In this document: positions 6,825-13,804 of the stretch, piece by piece | Numbering within the stretch: the first letter of the stretch is position 1 | Layout of the letters: the number at the start of each line of letters is the position of its first letter | DNA from: Avisuccinivibrio sp964424565 | Lineage (GTDB): Bacteria > Pseudomonadota > Gammaproteobacteria > Enterobacterales > Succinivibrionaceae | Reading direction: 5' to 3' | DNA: 16,506 bases | Assembly: GCA_964424565.1 (NCBI GenBank) | Contig: CAYRIZ010000047.1 | Location: 1 to 16,506 of the forward strand | Notes under the pieces: generated by a model | Told to the model about the DNA's origin: nothing | Seen by the model: only the letters and a program-made list of their open reading frames with translations | The model's database searches: none | Translations under genes and position numbers: made by a program

Positions 6825-6833
6825 TGCTATACT
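6825..6833 (+). promoter_or_regulatory. Extended -10 promoter of the aminopeptidase P-pssA pair
   Basis: TGCTATACT is an extended -10 element (TGn plus TATACT, 5 of 6). No convincing -35 lies 16-18 bases upstream, which is tolerable for extended -10 promoters. It precedes the aminopeptidase ATG by 56 bases and faces away from the prlC promoter, about 40 bases to its left. Confidence 0.5.
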
Positions 6834-6889
6834 GCAGACGGGCGGGGATGGCAGGCATCATCACCTAATTTGAGAAGTTGGAGCATTTC

Positions 6890-8821
6890 ATGAGCGATGG
6901 ATTTAGTCTTTACCAAAACAGATTGACGCAGCTGCGCGCCCTGATGCGTGAACTTGATTTGGATGCCGTGCTGATTGCCCATGACGACGCCTATCTGTCC
7001 TCTGAGCTCACCCCGGACTGCGAGCGTCTGGCCTATATCTGCGGCTTTACCGGTTCTGCCGGCTTTGCCGTGGTACTCAATGACGATATTGACCTGGTCA
7101 ATAAAAAAGAACCCCTGCTTTTGACCTCCAGGCGCGGCCGCGAGCTTTGCCTGCAGCACCCGGCCGCCGTGTTTGTGGACGGCCGCTACACCGTGCAGGT
7201 GGCAGAACAGGTAACAGCAGATCTTTTTGACCGCTTCAACAGCGCCGAGGTCTTTCCCGAGGATTTCATGACCGCCCTGCTGCCCCGCGGCAGCCGCGTG
7301 GGGCTGGATCTGCAGAGACTGTCCTACAGCTACTATCAACAGCTCAGCTCTGCCCTGGACAAGGCCGGTCTGGAGGCGGTGGCCGTCTCCCGCAGCCTGG
7401 TGGACAGCATTTGGGAAGATCGTCCCAAGCCTTTTTACTCCCAGGTTGAAATCTACCCTGATGAATACAATGGCTGCCCCAGCATGCAGAAACGCCGCGA
7501 TCTGGCCCGCCGCCTGCGCGCGGAAGGTCTGGATGCCACGGTGATCTCCAGCCCGGAGACCATATGCTGGCTGCTCAACATCCGCGGCCGCGACCGCCAC
7601 TGTCTGCCGGTGATCAACTGCCGCCTGACTGCCTATGCCAATGAAGTGGTGGAATGGTATGTCAACGCCAGACATCTCAATGACGATCTGCAGGGCGAGC
7701 TGGAACAGCATTTCGGGCATGTGGACATCTTCCCTGAAGAGCGCTTTGACGACATGCTCGAGCGGCTGTGTACCGCCCGCTGCCGGGTGCATGTAGATCC
7801 GGCAGCCACCAATGCCGCAGTATTAAAACAGCTGCATGAAGGCGGGGCCGAGGTGGTGGAGGGCCTGGGACTGTGCGAAATTCCCAAGGCCTGCAAAAAC
7901 GATTTGGAGCTGGCCGGCGAGCACAAGGCCCACCTCAAGGACGGCATTGCCATGTGCCGCTTCCTGGCCTGGCTGGATGAAACCCTGCAGCTGGATCAGA
8001 GAACGGATGCCCAGAGCCTGGCCAAAGCCGTGGCGGCGGTGACCGAGGAAACCCTGGCTGAAAAAGCCGAGGTGCTGCGCCGGGTGGAAGGAGACTTCAT
8101 CGGTCCTTCCTTTGACACCATTTCCGCGCTGGGCCCCAATGCGGCCATGTGCCACTACAATCACCGCGAAATGAAGCATCCCCGGCCGCTGGGTCTGGAC
8201 AGCCTGTATTTGATCGACAGCGGCGCCCACTTTCTGGAGGGCACCACCGACATCACCCGCACCGTCAAGGTAGGCTGCACCGTCACGCCTGAAATGATGA
8301 AAATGTACACCGTGGTGCTCAAGTGCCACATAGCCCTGGCAGCGGCAGTCTTTCCGCGCGGCACCTCGGGCTGGCAGCTCGACGCTCTGGCCCGCCGGCC
8401 GCTGTGGGATCTGGGTCTGGATTATGAGCACGGCACCGGCCACGGCGTGGGGCACCTGCTGGCCGTGCATGAAGGGCCGCAGAATATTTCCAGCAGAAGC
8501 TCACCCGTGGCCCTGCGCCCCGGCATGGTGGTATCCATAGAGCCGGGGTACTACAAAAGCAATGAGTACGGCATCAGACTGGAAAACCTGGCCGTAGTCA
8601 CCCCCTGCCCGGCCCCCCACATGTCGCACATGCTCTGCTTTGAGCCCCTGACCCTGGTACCCTTTGACCTGCGTCTGGTGCAGCGCGAGCTGCTTACCGC
8701 CAAAGAGCGCGAATGGCTCAACAATTACCATCAGCATGTCTTCCATCTCATAACCTCAGCGGCCACTACGCTCTCCGATATCGAGCTCAACTGGCTTACT
8801 GCGGCCACCACAGCAATCTAG
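6890..8821 (+). CDS. Xaa-Pro aminopeptidase (aminopeptidase P, M24B, three-domain type)
   Basis: The enzyme removes N-terminal residues preceding proline and acts in the cytoplasm. I start it at ATG 6890 (643 residues), which has GGAG six bases upstream; a TTG at 6878 would add four residues but lacks a usable ribosome-binding site. It has two creatinase-like N-terminal domains (about 1-170 and 180-335), the M24 catalytic pitta-bread domain (about 340-570) and the M24_C tail (LTLVPFD...EREWLNNYH). The five metal ligands are all visible: Asp443 and Asp454 (LIDSG...TTDIT), His518 (GTGHGVGH), Glu551 (SIEPG) and Glu565 (RLENL). His422 and His527 match catalytic histidines. Size and layout follow the about 600-residue XPNPEP1-like family rather than the shorter E. 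coli PepP (about 440), so I leave the symbol blank. Its stop overlaps the pssA ribosome-binding site. Confidence 0.93.
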   Translation: MSDGFSLYQNRLTQLRALMRELDLDAVLIAHDDAYLSSELTPDCERLAYICGFTGSAGFAVVLNDDIDLVNKKEPLLLTSRRGRELCLQHPAAVFVDGRYTVQVAEQVTADLFDRFNSAEVFPEDFMTALLPRGSRVGLDLQRLSYSYYQQLSSALDKAGLEAVAVSRSLVDSIWEDRPKPFYSQVEIYPDEYNGCPSMQKRRDLARRLRAEGLDATVISSPETICWLLNIRGRDRHCLPVINCRLTAYANEVVEWYVNARHLNDDLQGELEQHFGHVDIFPEERFDDMLERLCTARCRVHVDPAATNAAVLKQLHEGGAEVVEGLGLCEIPKACKNDLELAGEHKAHLKDGIAMCRFLAWLDETLQLDQRTDAQSLAKAVAAVTEETLAEKAEVLRRVEGDFIGPSFDTISALGPNAAMCHYNHREMKHPRPLGLDSLYLIDSGAHFLEGTTDITRTVKVGCTVTPEMMKMYTVVLKCHIALAAAVFPRGTSGWQLDALARRPLWDLGLDYEHGTGHGVGHLLAVHEGPQNISSRSSPVALRPGMVVSIEPGYYKSNEYGIRLENLAVVTPCPAPHMSHMLCFEPLTLVPFDLRLVQRELLTAKEREWLNNYHQHVFHLITSAATTLSDIELNWLTAATTAI

Positions 8822-8829
8822 GAGCTGCT

Positions 8830-10200
8830 ATGTTTTTTCCCCGTAAAAATCTGCCTACTTCGCTGTACTGTCAGACCATGCTGAAGCAGCTGCCCCGGAT
8901 CCCGGTCAAGGCAGCCGCCTGCAGCATACTGGAACGCCCTGAATACTTTCATGCCCGTATGCTCGAGCTGATCCGGAATGCCCGCGAGCGCATCACCATG
9001 AATCTGCTGTATCTGCAGGACGACCGCGCCGGCCGCGAGATCATGGAAGCGCTCTATCAGGCCCAGCAGGATCATCCGCAGCTGCACATACGGGTGTACG
9101 TGGACTTTCACCGCGCCCAGCGCGGTCTCATCGGCCAGGACAAAAGCCCGGGCAATGCCGCCATGTATTATCAAATGGCCGAGGGCTGTGCCCATCCGCC
9201 GGCCATATACGGGGTGCCGGTCAAAAAGCGCGAAATTTTTGGCGTGATGCATTTAAAGGGCTGCGTGTTTGACAATACCGTGCTCTACTCAGGGGCCTCG
9301 GTCAATGAGGTTTATCTCAATTACGCCGGCCGCTACCGTCTGGACCGTTATCATGAAATAGTCAGCCGGGAACTGGCCGACAGCATGAATGATTTTGCCA
9401 CCCGGGCCTTTCACATCAATTATGCCGTGCAGGATTTCTCGCAGGGTCAGGTCCATCCCACCAGGGAAATCAAGGATGAGATCAAGCAGCTGCGCCGGCA
9501 TTTGACCCGCATGCACTATACCTTCAAGGACAGCCGCATCAAGGCAGATGAAGTGGGCATTACCCCGCTGGCCGGTCTGGGCCGCCACAACAATCAGCTC
9601 AACCGCACTATATTGTGGTGTATTACCGCAGCCAAAAAAGAGCTCTTTTTGTGCACTCCCTACTTCAATCCCCCCAAGGATCTGCTGCACGCCCTGGAAC
9701 ACGCCCTGGAGCGCGGCATCAAAGTCACCATAGTGGCCGGCGACAAAAAGGCCAATGATTTCTATATACCGGAGACTGAGCCTTTCTCCACCATAGGTGC
9801 GGTACCTTATATATATGAGCAGAACCTGCGTGAGTTTATGCAGAAATACCACGCTCAGGTCAGCTCAGGGCAGCTTAAGGTCATGCTCTGGGCGGACGGG
9901 GACAATACCTATCATCTAAAGGGGCTGTTTGTGGACCGCAATCTGGCTCTGCTCACCGGCAACAATCTCAATCCGCGGGCCTGGGCGCTGGATTTGGAAA
10001 ACGGCCTGCTGGTCCACGATCCGCATCAGCTGATGCAGGAAAAATACTCGCATGAGCAGCAGTTCATCCTGCACAATGCCAGACGCATCAACAATTACAC
10101 CGAGATAGATGATCTGAGCTCCTATCCCGAACAGGTAAAACGCATCCTGAAAAAAGTACGCCGCTTTAAGGCCTCGCTGATTATCAAGCAGCTGCTGTAA
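8830..10200 (+). CDS. pssA: CDP-diacylglycerol-serine O-phosphatidyltransferase (phosphatidylserine synthase, PLD type)
   Basis: PssA makes phosphatidylserine from CDP-diacylglycerol and serine, the committed step to phosphatidylethanolamine. It is ribosome- and membrane-associated in E. coli. I choose ATG 8830 (456 residues; E. coli has 451), with TAGGAG five bases upstream; the open frame extends 117 bases back into the previous gene, but that part does not look like PssA. Two complete phospholipase-D HKD motifs are present: His141/Lys143/Asp148 (HLKGCVFD) and His362/Lys364/Asp369 (HLKGLFVD), followed by LLTGNNLNPRAWALDLENG. Other PssA marks are DFHRAQRG, IYGVPV, LYSGASVNEVYL and ANDFYIPETEPF. 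The C-terminus is basic. The gap to the preceding aminopeptidase gene is 8 bases, and the stop codon of that gene forms part of the pssA ribosome-binding site, suggesting translational coupling. Confidence 0.97.
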   Translation: MFFPRKNLPTSLYCQTMLKQLPRIPVKAAACSILERPEYFHARMLELIRNARERITMNLLYLQDDRAGREIMEALYQAQQDHPQLHIRVYVDFHRAQRGLIGQDKSPGNAAMYYQMAEGCAHPPAIYGVPVKKREIFGVMHLKGCVFDNTVLYSGASVNEVYLNYAGRYRLDRYHEIVSRELADSMNDFATRAFHINYAVQDFSQGQVHPTREIKDEIKQLRRHLTRMHYTFKDSRIKADEVGITPLAGLGRHNNQLNRTILWCITAAKKELFLCTPYFNPPKDLLHALEHALERGIKVTIVAGDKKANDFYIPETEPFSTIGAVPYIYEQNLREFMQKYHAQVSSGQLKVMLWADGDNTYHLKGLFVDRNLALLTGNNLNPRAWALDLENGLLVHDPHQLMQEKYSHEQQFILHNARRINNYTEIDDLSSYPEQVKRILKKVRRFKASLIIKQLL

Positions 10201-10336
10201 CCTTCCGGGGCCGCCTCCCCCCTGTGGAAAACAGGGGCCAATCCACACACTAAACTGACCATAAGCGGTACCGGAAAGAGTTGAGGAGAACAGACATACT
10301 CTGCGGCAGAGCCGGCCCGGACCGCAAGGAGAAATT
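10201..10336 (+). other. Intergenic region between pssA and the MdtG-like gene
   Basis: CCCCTG (10219-10224) and CAGGGG (10232-10237) form a 6-bp hairpin with a 7-base loop. TGTGGA (10223-10228) and TCCACA (10242-10247) form an alternative, overlapping 6-bp stem. No T-run follows, so this is not a clear terminator. A small CTCTG/CAGAG hairpin lies at 10299-10311. I found no convincing promoter, so readthrough from pssA remains possible. AAGGAG (10326-10331) is the ribosome-binding site of the next gene. Confidence 0.45.
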
Positions 10337-11590
10337 ATGAGCTGGAAAGCCAGAATGTGGCTGTGTGCCTTTTGTGTTTACTTCACCAGCAGTTCCTACA
10401 CCATGCTGACCCCCTTCCTGCCTATTTATCTGCTGGAACTGGGAGCTTCACAGAATAATGTGGAGCTGTGGTCGGCAGCGGTATTTGCCATCAGCTTTCT
10501 CATAGCCGGCACCATGGCCCCCATCTGGGGCCGGCTGGCCGACCGCAACGGACAGAAGCTGATGGCCACCCGCTCGGCCATACTGCTGTGTCTTACCTAT
10601 ACCACCGGCGGTCTGGTGCAGACCCCGCTGCAATTGTTTGGCATGCGCGTGCTGCAGGGGTTTGCCAACGGTTATCTGCCGGCCGTGCTATCCATGATTT
10701 CCTCCACCTGCCCGCGGGACAAAATAGGCTATGCCCTGGGCATCATGCAGTCCTCACAGCTCATAGGCACGGTGAGCGGACCGCTCCTCGGCGGCACCAT
10801 GGCCACCGTGTTCGGCATCCGTGCTTCCTTTTTTGTAGCCGGCGCCGCCTTGTTCCTGGTGATCATCATTACCGCTCTGATGCCCAATGAAAAAAGCAGG
10901 CAGGAGAGAGAAGCGGCCAAAGCTGCCCCGCGCACTTCAATTATTGAAGATGTCAAAACAGCCGTGCACAATCCCCGGCTGATGGAACTGCTGCTGCTCT
11001 TCATGGGCTTTAACATGGTCATGGTGGCCATACAGCCGGTGCTGCCGCTGTACGTGGCCGAGCTGGCCGGCGGCTTTGACAACAATGTGGAGCTCCTCTC
11101 CGGTCTGGCCTGCTCGCTGCCGCCTTTTGTCGGCGCCCTGACCTCGCCCTTCTGGGGCATGATGGGCCAGAAGAGAGGCTTCTTCCTGACCATGACCCTG
11201 GCCTTCTTCGGCGCCGGCGCCTTTATCTTCTCGCAGGGTTTTGCCTTCAACATCACCATGCTTATGATCTCCTCCGTAGGCCTGGGACTGTTCATAGTGG
11301 GCATCATGCCCAGCATCAACGCCCTGCTGGCCCTCAATACCCCGCCTGATTTCCGCGGCCGCGGCTTCGGGCTCATGACCATGTTCGGCCAGTACGGAGG
11401 CATGGTGGGCCCGCTGATCTCCGGCACCATAGCCCACCTGCTCAATTTAAGCCTGCAGTTTATCCTCTCAGGCTCGGTGCTGTTTCTGTTTGGTTTTTAT
11501 GCCCTGCACCTGCATATACGCGACAAACAGGAAAAGAAAAACGCCACGGCTGAGAGCAAAGATGAGACCAAAGGAGATGAAAGCGCCTGA
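10337..11590 (+). CDS. Major facilitator multidrug transporter (DHA1 family, MdtG-like)
   Basis: This 417-residue inner-membrane protein has the 12-segment pattern of a drug:proton antiporter. Motif A reads WGRLADRNGQK (64-74). Motif C, the antiporter signature in segment 5, reads GTVSGPLLGG (144-153). The N-terminal half (PFLPIYLLELG, ELWSAAVFAISF, NGYLPAVLSMI, IGYALGIMQSS) closely follows E. coli MdtG, and the C-terminal half has IQPVLPLYVAELAG. A charged central loop spans about 183-215 and the last 24 residues form a Lys/Glu-rich cytoplasmic tail. MdtG gives mild fosfomycin and deoxycholate resistance in E. coli; the substrate here is not known. The start ATG has AAGGAG five bases upstream. 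It may be read through from pssA or have its own promoter that I could not identify. Confidence 0.87.
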   Translation: MSWKARMWLCAFCVYFTSSSYTMLTPFLPIYLLELGASQNNVELWSAAVFAISFLIAGTMAPIWGRLADRNGQKLMATRSAILLCLTYTTGGLVQTPLQLFGMRVLQGFANGYLPAVLSMISSTCPRDKIGYALGIMQSSQLIGTVSGPLLGGTMATVFGIRASFFVAGAALFLVIIITALMPNEKSRQEREAAKAAPRTSIIEDVKTAVHNPRLMELLLLFMGFNMVMVAIQPVLPLYVAELAGGFDNNVELLSGLACSLPPFVGALTSPFWGMMGQKRGFFLTMTLAFFGAGAFIFSQGFAFNITMLMISSVGLGLFIVGIMPSINALLALNTPPDFRGRGFGLMTMFGQYGGMVGPLISGTIAHLLNLSLQFILSGSVLFLFGFYALHLHIRDKQEKKNATAESKDETKGDESA

Positions 11591-11617
11591 TTTATCGCGC
11601 AGCGGAGCGCTCTTTGC

Positions 11618-11626
11618 TGTTACAAT
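11618..11626 (+). promoter_or_regulatory. Extended -10 promoter of recG
   Basis: TGTTACAAT is an extended -10 (TGn plus TACAAT, 5 of 6). No -35 hexamer stands at the right distance. Transcription would begin near 11633, almost directly in front of the leader hairpin at 11636-11657. Confidence 0.45.
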
Positions 11627-11635
11627 CAGACCTGA

Positions 11636-11657
11636 GGCCGGATGCTGCAGTCCGGCC
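11636..11657 (+). promoter_or_regulatory. 5'-terminal hairpin of the recG leader
   Basis: GGCCGGA (11636-11642) and TCCGGCC (11651-11657) form a perfect 7-bp stem with an 8-base loop. No T-run follows, so it is not a terminator. If transcription begins at the extended -10 just upstream, the stem starts within a few bases of the RNA 5' end, a placement known to protect messages from decay. Confidence 0.45.
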
Positions 11658-11678
11658 GGGGGTGTTGAAGGAATGGCA

Positions 11679-11747
11679 ATGTACAGGAGCGCGGCGCACG
11701 CGGACCCATGGATCAGACAGACGAGCAGTACAAACGCAACAGCATAA
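11679..11747 (+). CDS. Possible 22-codon leader ORF overlapping the recG start
   Basis: ATG 11679 has AAGGA six bases upstream (11668-11672), a better ribosome-binding arrangement than recG itself has. The frame encodes 22 residues (starting MYRSAAHADP) and stops at 11745-11747, forty bases inside recG in another frame. It may be a translated leader that opens the recG start region, or simply chance. No similarity is recognised. Confidence 0.25.
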   Translation: MYRSAAHADPWIRQTSSTNATA

Positions 11748-13798
11748 GAAATCTCAAGGGCGTAGGCGAACGCTATGCCGACAAGCTCAACCGCCTGGGG
11801 CTGTTCAGCTGTTTTGACCTGCTGTTCAACCTGCCCTTTCGTTATCTGGACAAAACCCGCTGCTGCGCCATAGCCGCCCTGCAGGCCGACGACAGCCTGC
11901 CCCGGCTGATCGAGGCCAGGGTCACTGCCGCCTCCTTTACCGGACGCTCCGGCAAGGTCTTTCAGGTGACAGTGCGGGATGACAGCGCCTCGCTTGATCT
12001 CAAGTATTTCAATATTTCCGCCAATTTCGCCCGGGCCTTTGCCCCGGGCACCAGTCTTACGGCCTTTGGTCTGGTCAAATCAGACAGCTTCACCGGCGCT
12101 CTGACCATGTATCAGCCGGAGATCACCTTTCTGCGTCCGGGGGAGAAAGCCCGGGTGGAGGAAAATCTCACCCCTGTTTATCACCTCACCGAGAAACTGC
12201 CGCAGCGGCTGATGCAGAAAATAGAGCAGTCAGCCCTGCAGTTGCTGCAAATCAATCCGCTGAGCGAATTGCTGCCGGCAGAGCAGTGCCCAGGCGGCCT
12301 GAGCCTCAATCAGGCCATCACCGCCTGTCATTACCCCAAACCCGCCGCCGACGGCTCCCTGCCCCGGCCGCAAGCCCTGCCGCAGTTTAAGCGCCTGGCC
12401 TTTGAAGAGCTGACTGCTTATTTGATTTCCTTTATTCTGCGCAAATCCCGGCAGAGCCGTAAGCAGGCGCCGGTCATCTGCTGCCGGAAAGAGCTGCAGC
12501 AGCGTTTTCTGCAGTCCCTGCCCTTTACCCCCACTGCCGCCCAGACCCGCGTCATGGCCGAGGTGGCAGCCGATTTACAGCGCGGCGAGCCTATGCTGCG
12601 CCTGGTCAACGGTGATGTAGGCTCGGGCAAAACCCTGATTGCCGTGACCGCGGCCCTGCACACAGCCCATAACGATCTGCAGACGGTGCTGCTGGCACCT
12701 ACGGAAATTCTGGCCCGGCAGCACTATCAAAAATGCAGTGCCCTGCTGGAGCCTCTGGGCGTGCACTGCGTGTTCATCAGCAGCAAAATGCAGCGCTCCC
12801 AGCGCAATGAAAGCAGCAAGGCCGTCAAATCAGGGCAGGCCAAATTGATTATAGGCACCCATGCTGTGTTCCAGGACAAGATGGAGTATCACAGCCTGGG
12901 GCTCATCATCATAGACGAGCAGCACCGCTTCGGAGTGTCACAGCGCACTGAACTGCTCAAAAAAGGCGCCGGCGGCCTGACCCCGCATCAGCTCAGCCTC
13001 AGCGCCACCCCCATCCCGCGCACCCTGCAGCTGGCCCTGTATGCCGATCTGGCAGTCTCCAAACTGGATGAACTGCCCTCAGGCCGCAGTCCCATCATCA
13101 CCGCCGCGGTAAGCTCAGCCTTAAAGGACAAGGCGGTGCAGCGGCTGAAATACAATCTGGAGCAGGGGGTGCAGGCCTACTGGGTCTGCCCGCTGATCGA
13201 GGAAAATGAAGATCTGGCGGTCAATTCCGTCAAGGAAACCTATACCCGGCTGAAACAGCTGCTGCCGGAGCATGAAACCGCCCTGCTGCACGGACAAATG
13301 TCCACGGATGAGAAAAATCAGGTCATGGAGCGCTTTGCCGACGGTGAGGTCAAGCTGCTGATTGCCACCACCATCATAGAGGTGGGCGTGGATGTGCCCA
13401 ATGCCTCCATCATGATCATAGACAGCGCCGAGCGGCTGGGCCTGGCACAACTGCATCAGCTGCGCGGCCGCGTCGGGCGCGGCAGCCGGCAGTCCTACTG
13501 CCTGCTCATCTACGATGAGGAAAAAGCCACAGATACTGCCCGGCAGCGCCTGGAGATCATGAAGCATACCACCGACGGCTTTACCATAGCCGCCGAGGAT
13601 CTGCGCCTGCGCGGTCCCGGAGATGCCACAGGCACCAGGCAGGCTGGTTTTGATATTTTCCGGCTGGCCGATGTGGTGCGCGATCTGCCCCTGCTCGAAC
13701 AGGCGCGCAGCCTGGCGGCCTCAGTGTGCAGCAACAATCCGCAGGCGGCCGAGAATTTGGTCTGGCGCTGGTTCCCGCATTTTTTCAGCCGGGAGTAA
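11708..13798 (+). CDS. recG: ATP-dependent DNA helicase RecG
   Basis: RecG remodels stalled replication forks and branch-migrates Holliday junctions. The 696-residue product matches E. coli RecG (693) along its length. A helix-hairpin-like start (NLKGVGERYADKL, 15-27) leads into the OB-fold wedge domain (about 50-150), which grips branched DNA. The helicase core has Walker A GDVGSGKT (302-309), the DEQH box (403-406, IIIDEQHRFGV), SATPIPRT (432-439), TTIIEVGVDVPNAS, and LHQLRGRVGRG (motif VI region). The TRG-like end RGPGDATGTRQAG is present. No in-frame start codon lies between this ATG and a stop at 11666, so the start is fixed, but its ribosome-binding site is weak: AGGAG is 18 bases away and CGGA only 3. 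The downstream AsmA-like gene begins 6 bases after the stop. Confidence 0.97.
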   Translation: MDQTDEQYKRNSIRNLKGVGERYADKLNRLGLFSCFDLLFNLPFRYLDKTRCCAIAALQADDSLPRLIEARVTAASFTGRSGKVFQVTVRDDSASLDLKYFNISANFARAFAPGTSLTAFGLVKSDSFTGALTMYQPEITFLRPGEKARVEENLTPVYHLTEKLPQRLMQKIEQSALQLLQINPLSELLPAEQCPGGLSLNQAITACHYPKPAADGSLPRPQALPQFKRLAFEELTAYLISFILRKSRQSRKQAPVICCRKELQQRFLQSLPFTPTAAQTRVMAEVAADLQRGEPMLRLVNGDVGSGKTLIAVTAALHTAHNDLQTVLLAPTEILARQHYQKCSALLEPLGVHCVFISSKMQRSQRNESSKAVKSGQAKLIIGTHAVFQDKMEYHSLGLIIIDEQHRFGVSQRTELLKKGAGGLTPHQLSLSATPIPRTLQLALYADLAVSKLDELPSGRSPIITAAVSSALKDKAVQRLKYNLEQGVQAYWVCPLIEENEDLAVNSVKETYTRLKQLLPEHETALLHGQMSTDEKNQVMERFADGEVKLLIATTIIEVGVDVPNASIMIIDSAERLGLAQLHQLRGRVGRGSRQSYCLLIYDEEKATDTARQRLEIMKHTTDGFTIAAEDLRLRGPGDATGTRQAGFDIFRLADVVRDLPLLEQARSLAASVCSNNPQAAENLVWRWFPHFFSRE

Positions 13799-13804
13799 AG
13801 GATC

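Noticed and set aside
6878..6889. TTG start for the aminopeptidase P gene
   Set aside because: The purine stretch GAGAAG ends directly at the TTG with no spacing, whereas ATG 6890 has GGAG six bases upstream.
6827..7792. A 321-codon minus-strand frame opposite the aminopeptidase P gene
   Set aside because: It is antisense to a strongly conserved enzyme and has no ribosome-binding site or recognisable domain.
8713..8829. An N-terminal extension of PssA by 39 residues
   Set aside because: It lies inside the aminopeptidase gene, does not resemble PssA, and ATG 8830 has a well-placed TAGGAG and gives the usual family length.
11582..11620. Terminator after the MdtG-like gene (AGCGC/GCGCT with following CTTTGCTGTT)
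   Set aside because: The stem is only 5 bp with a 20-base loop and begins inside the coding sequence; the T-run is broken.
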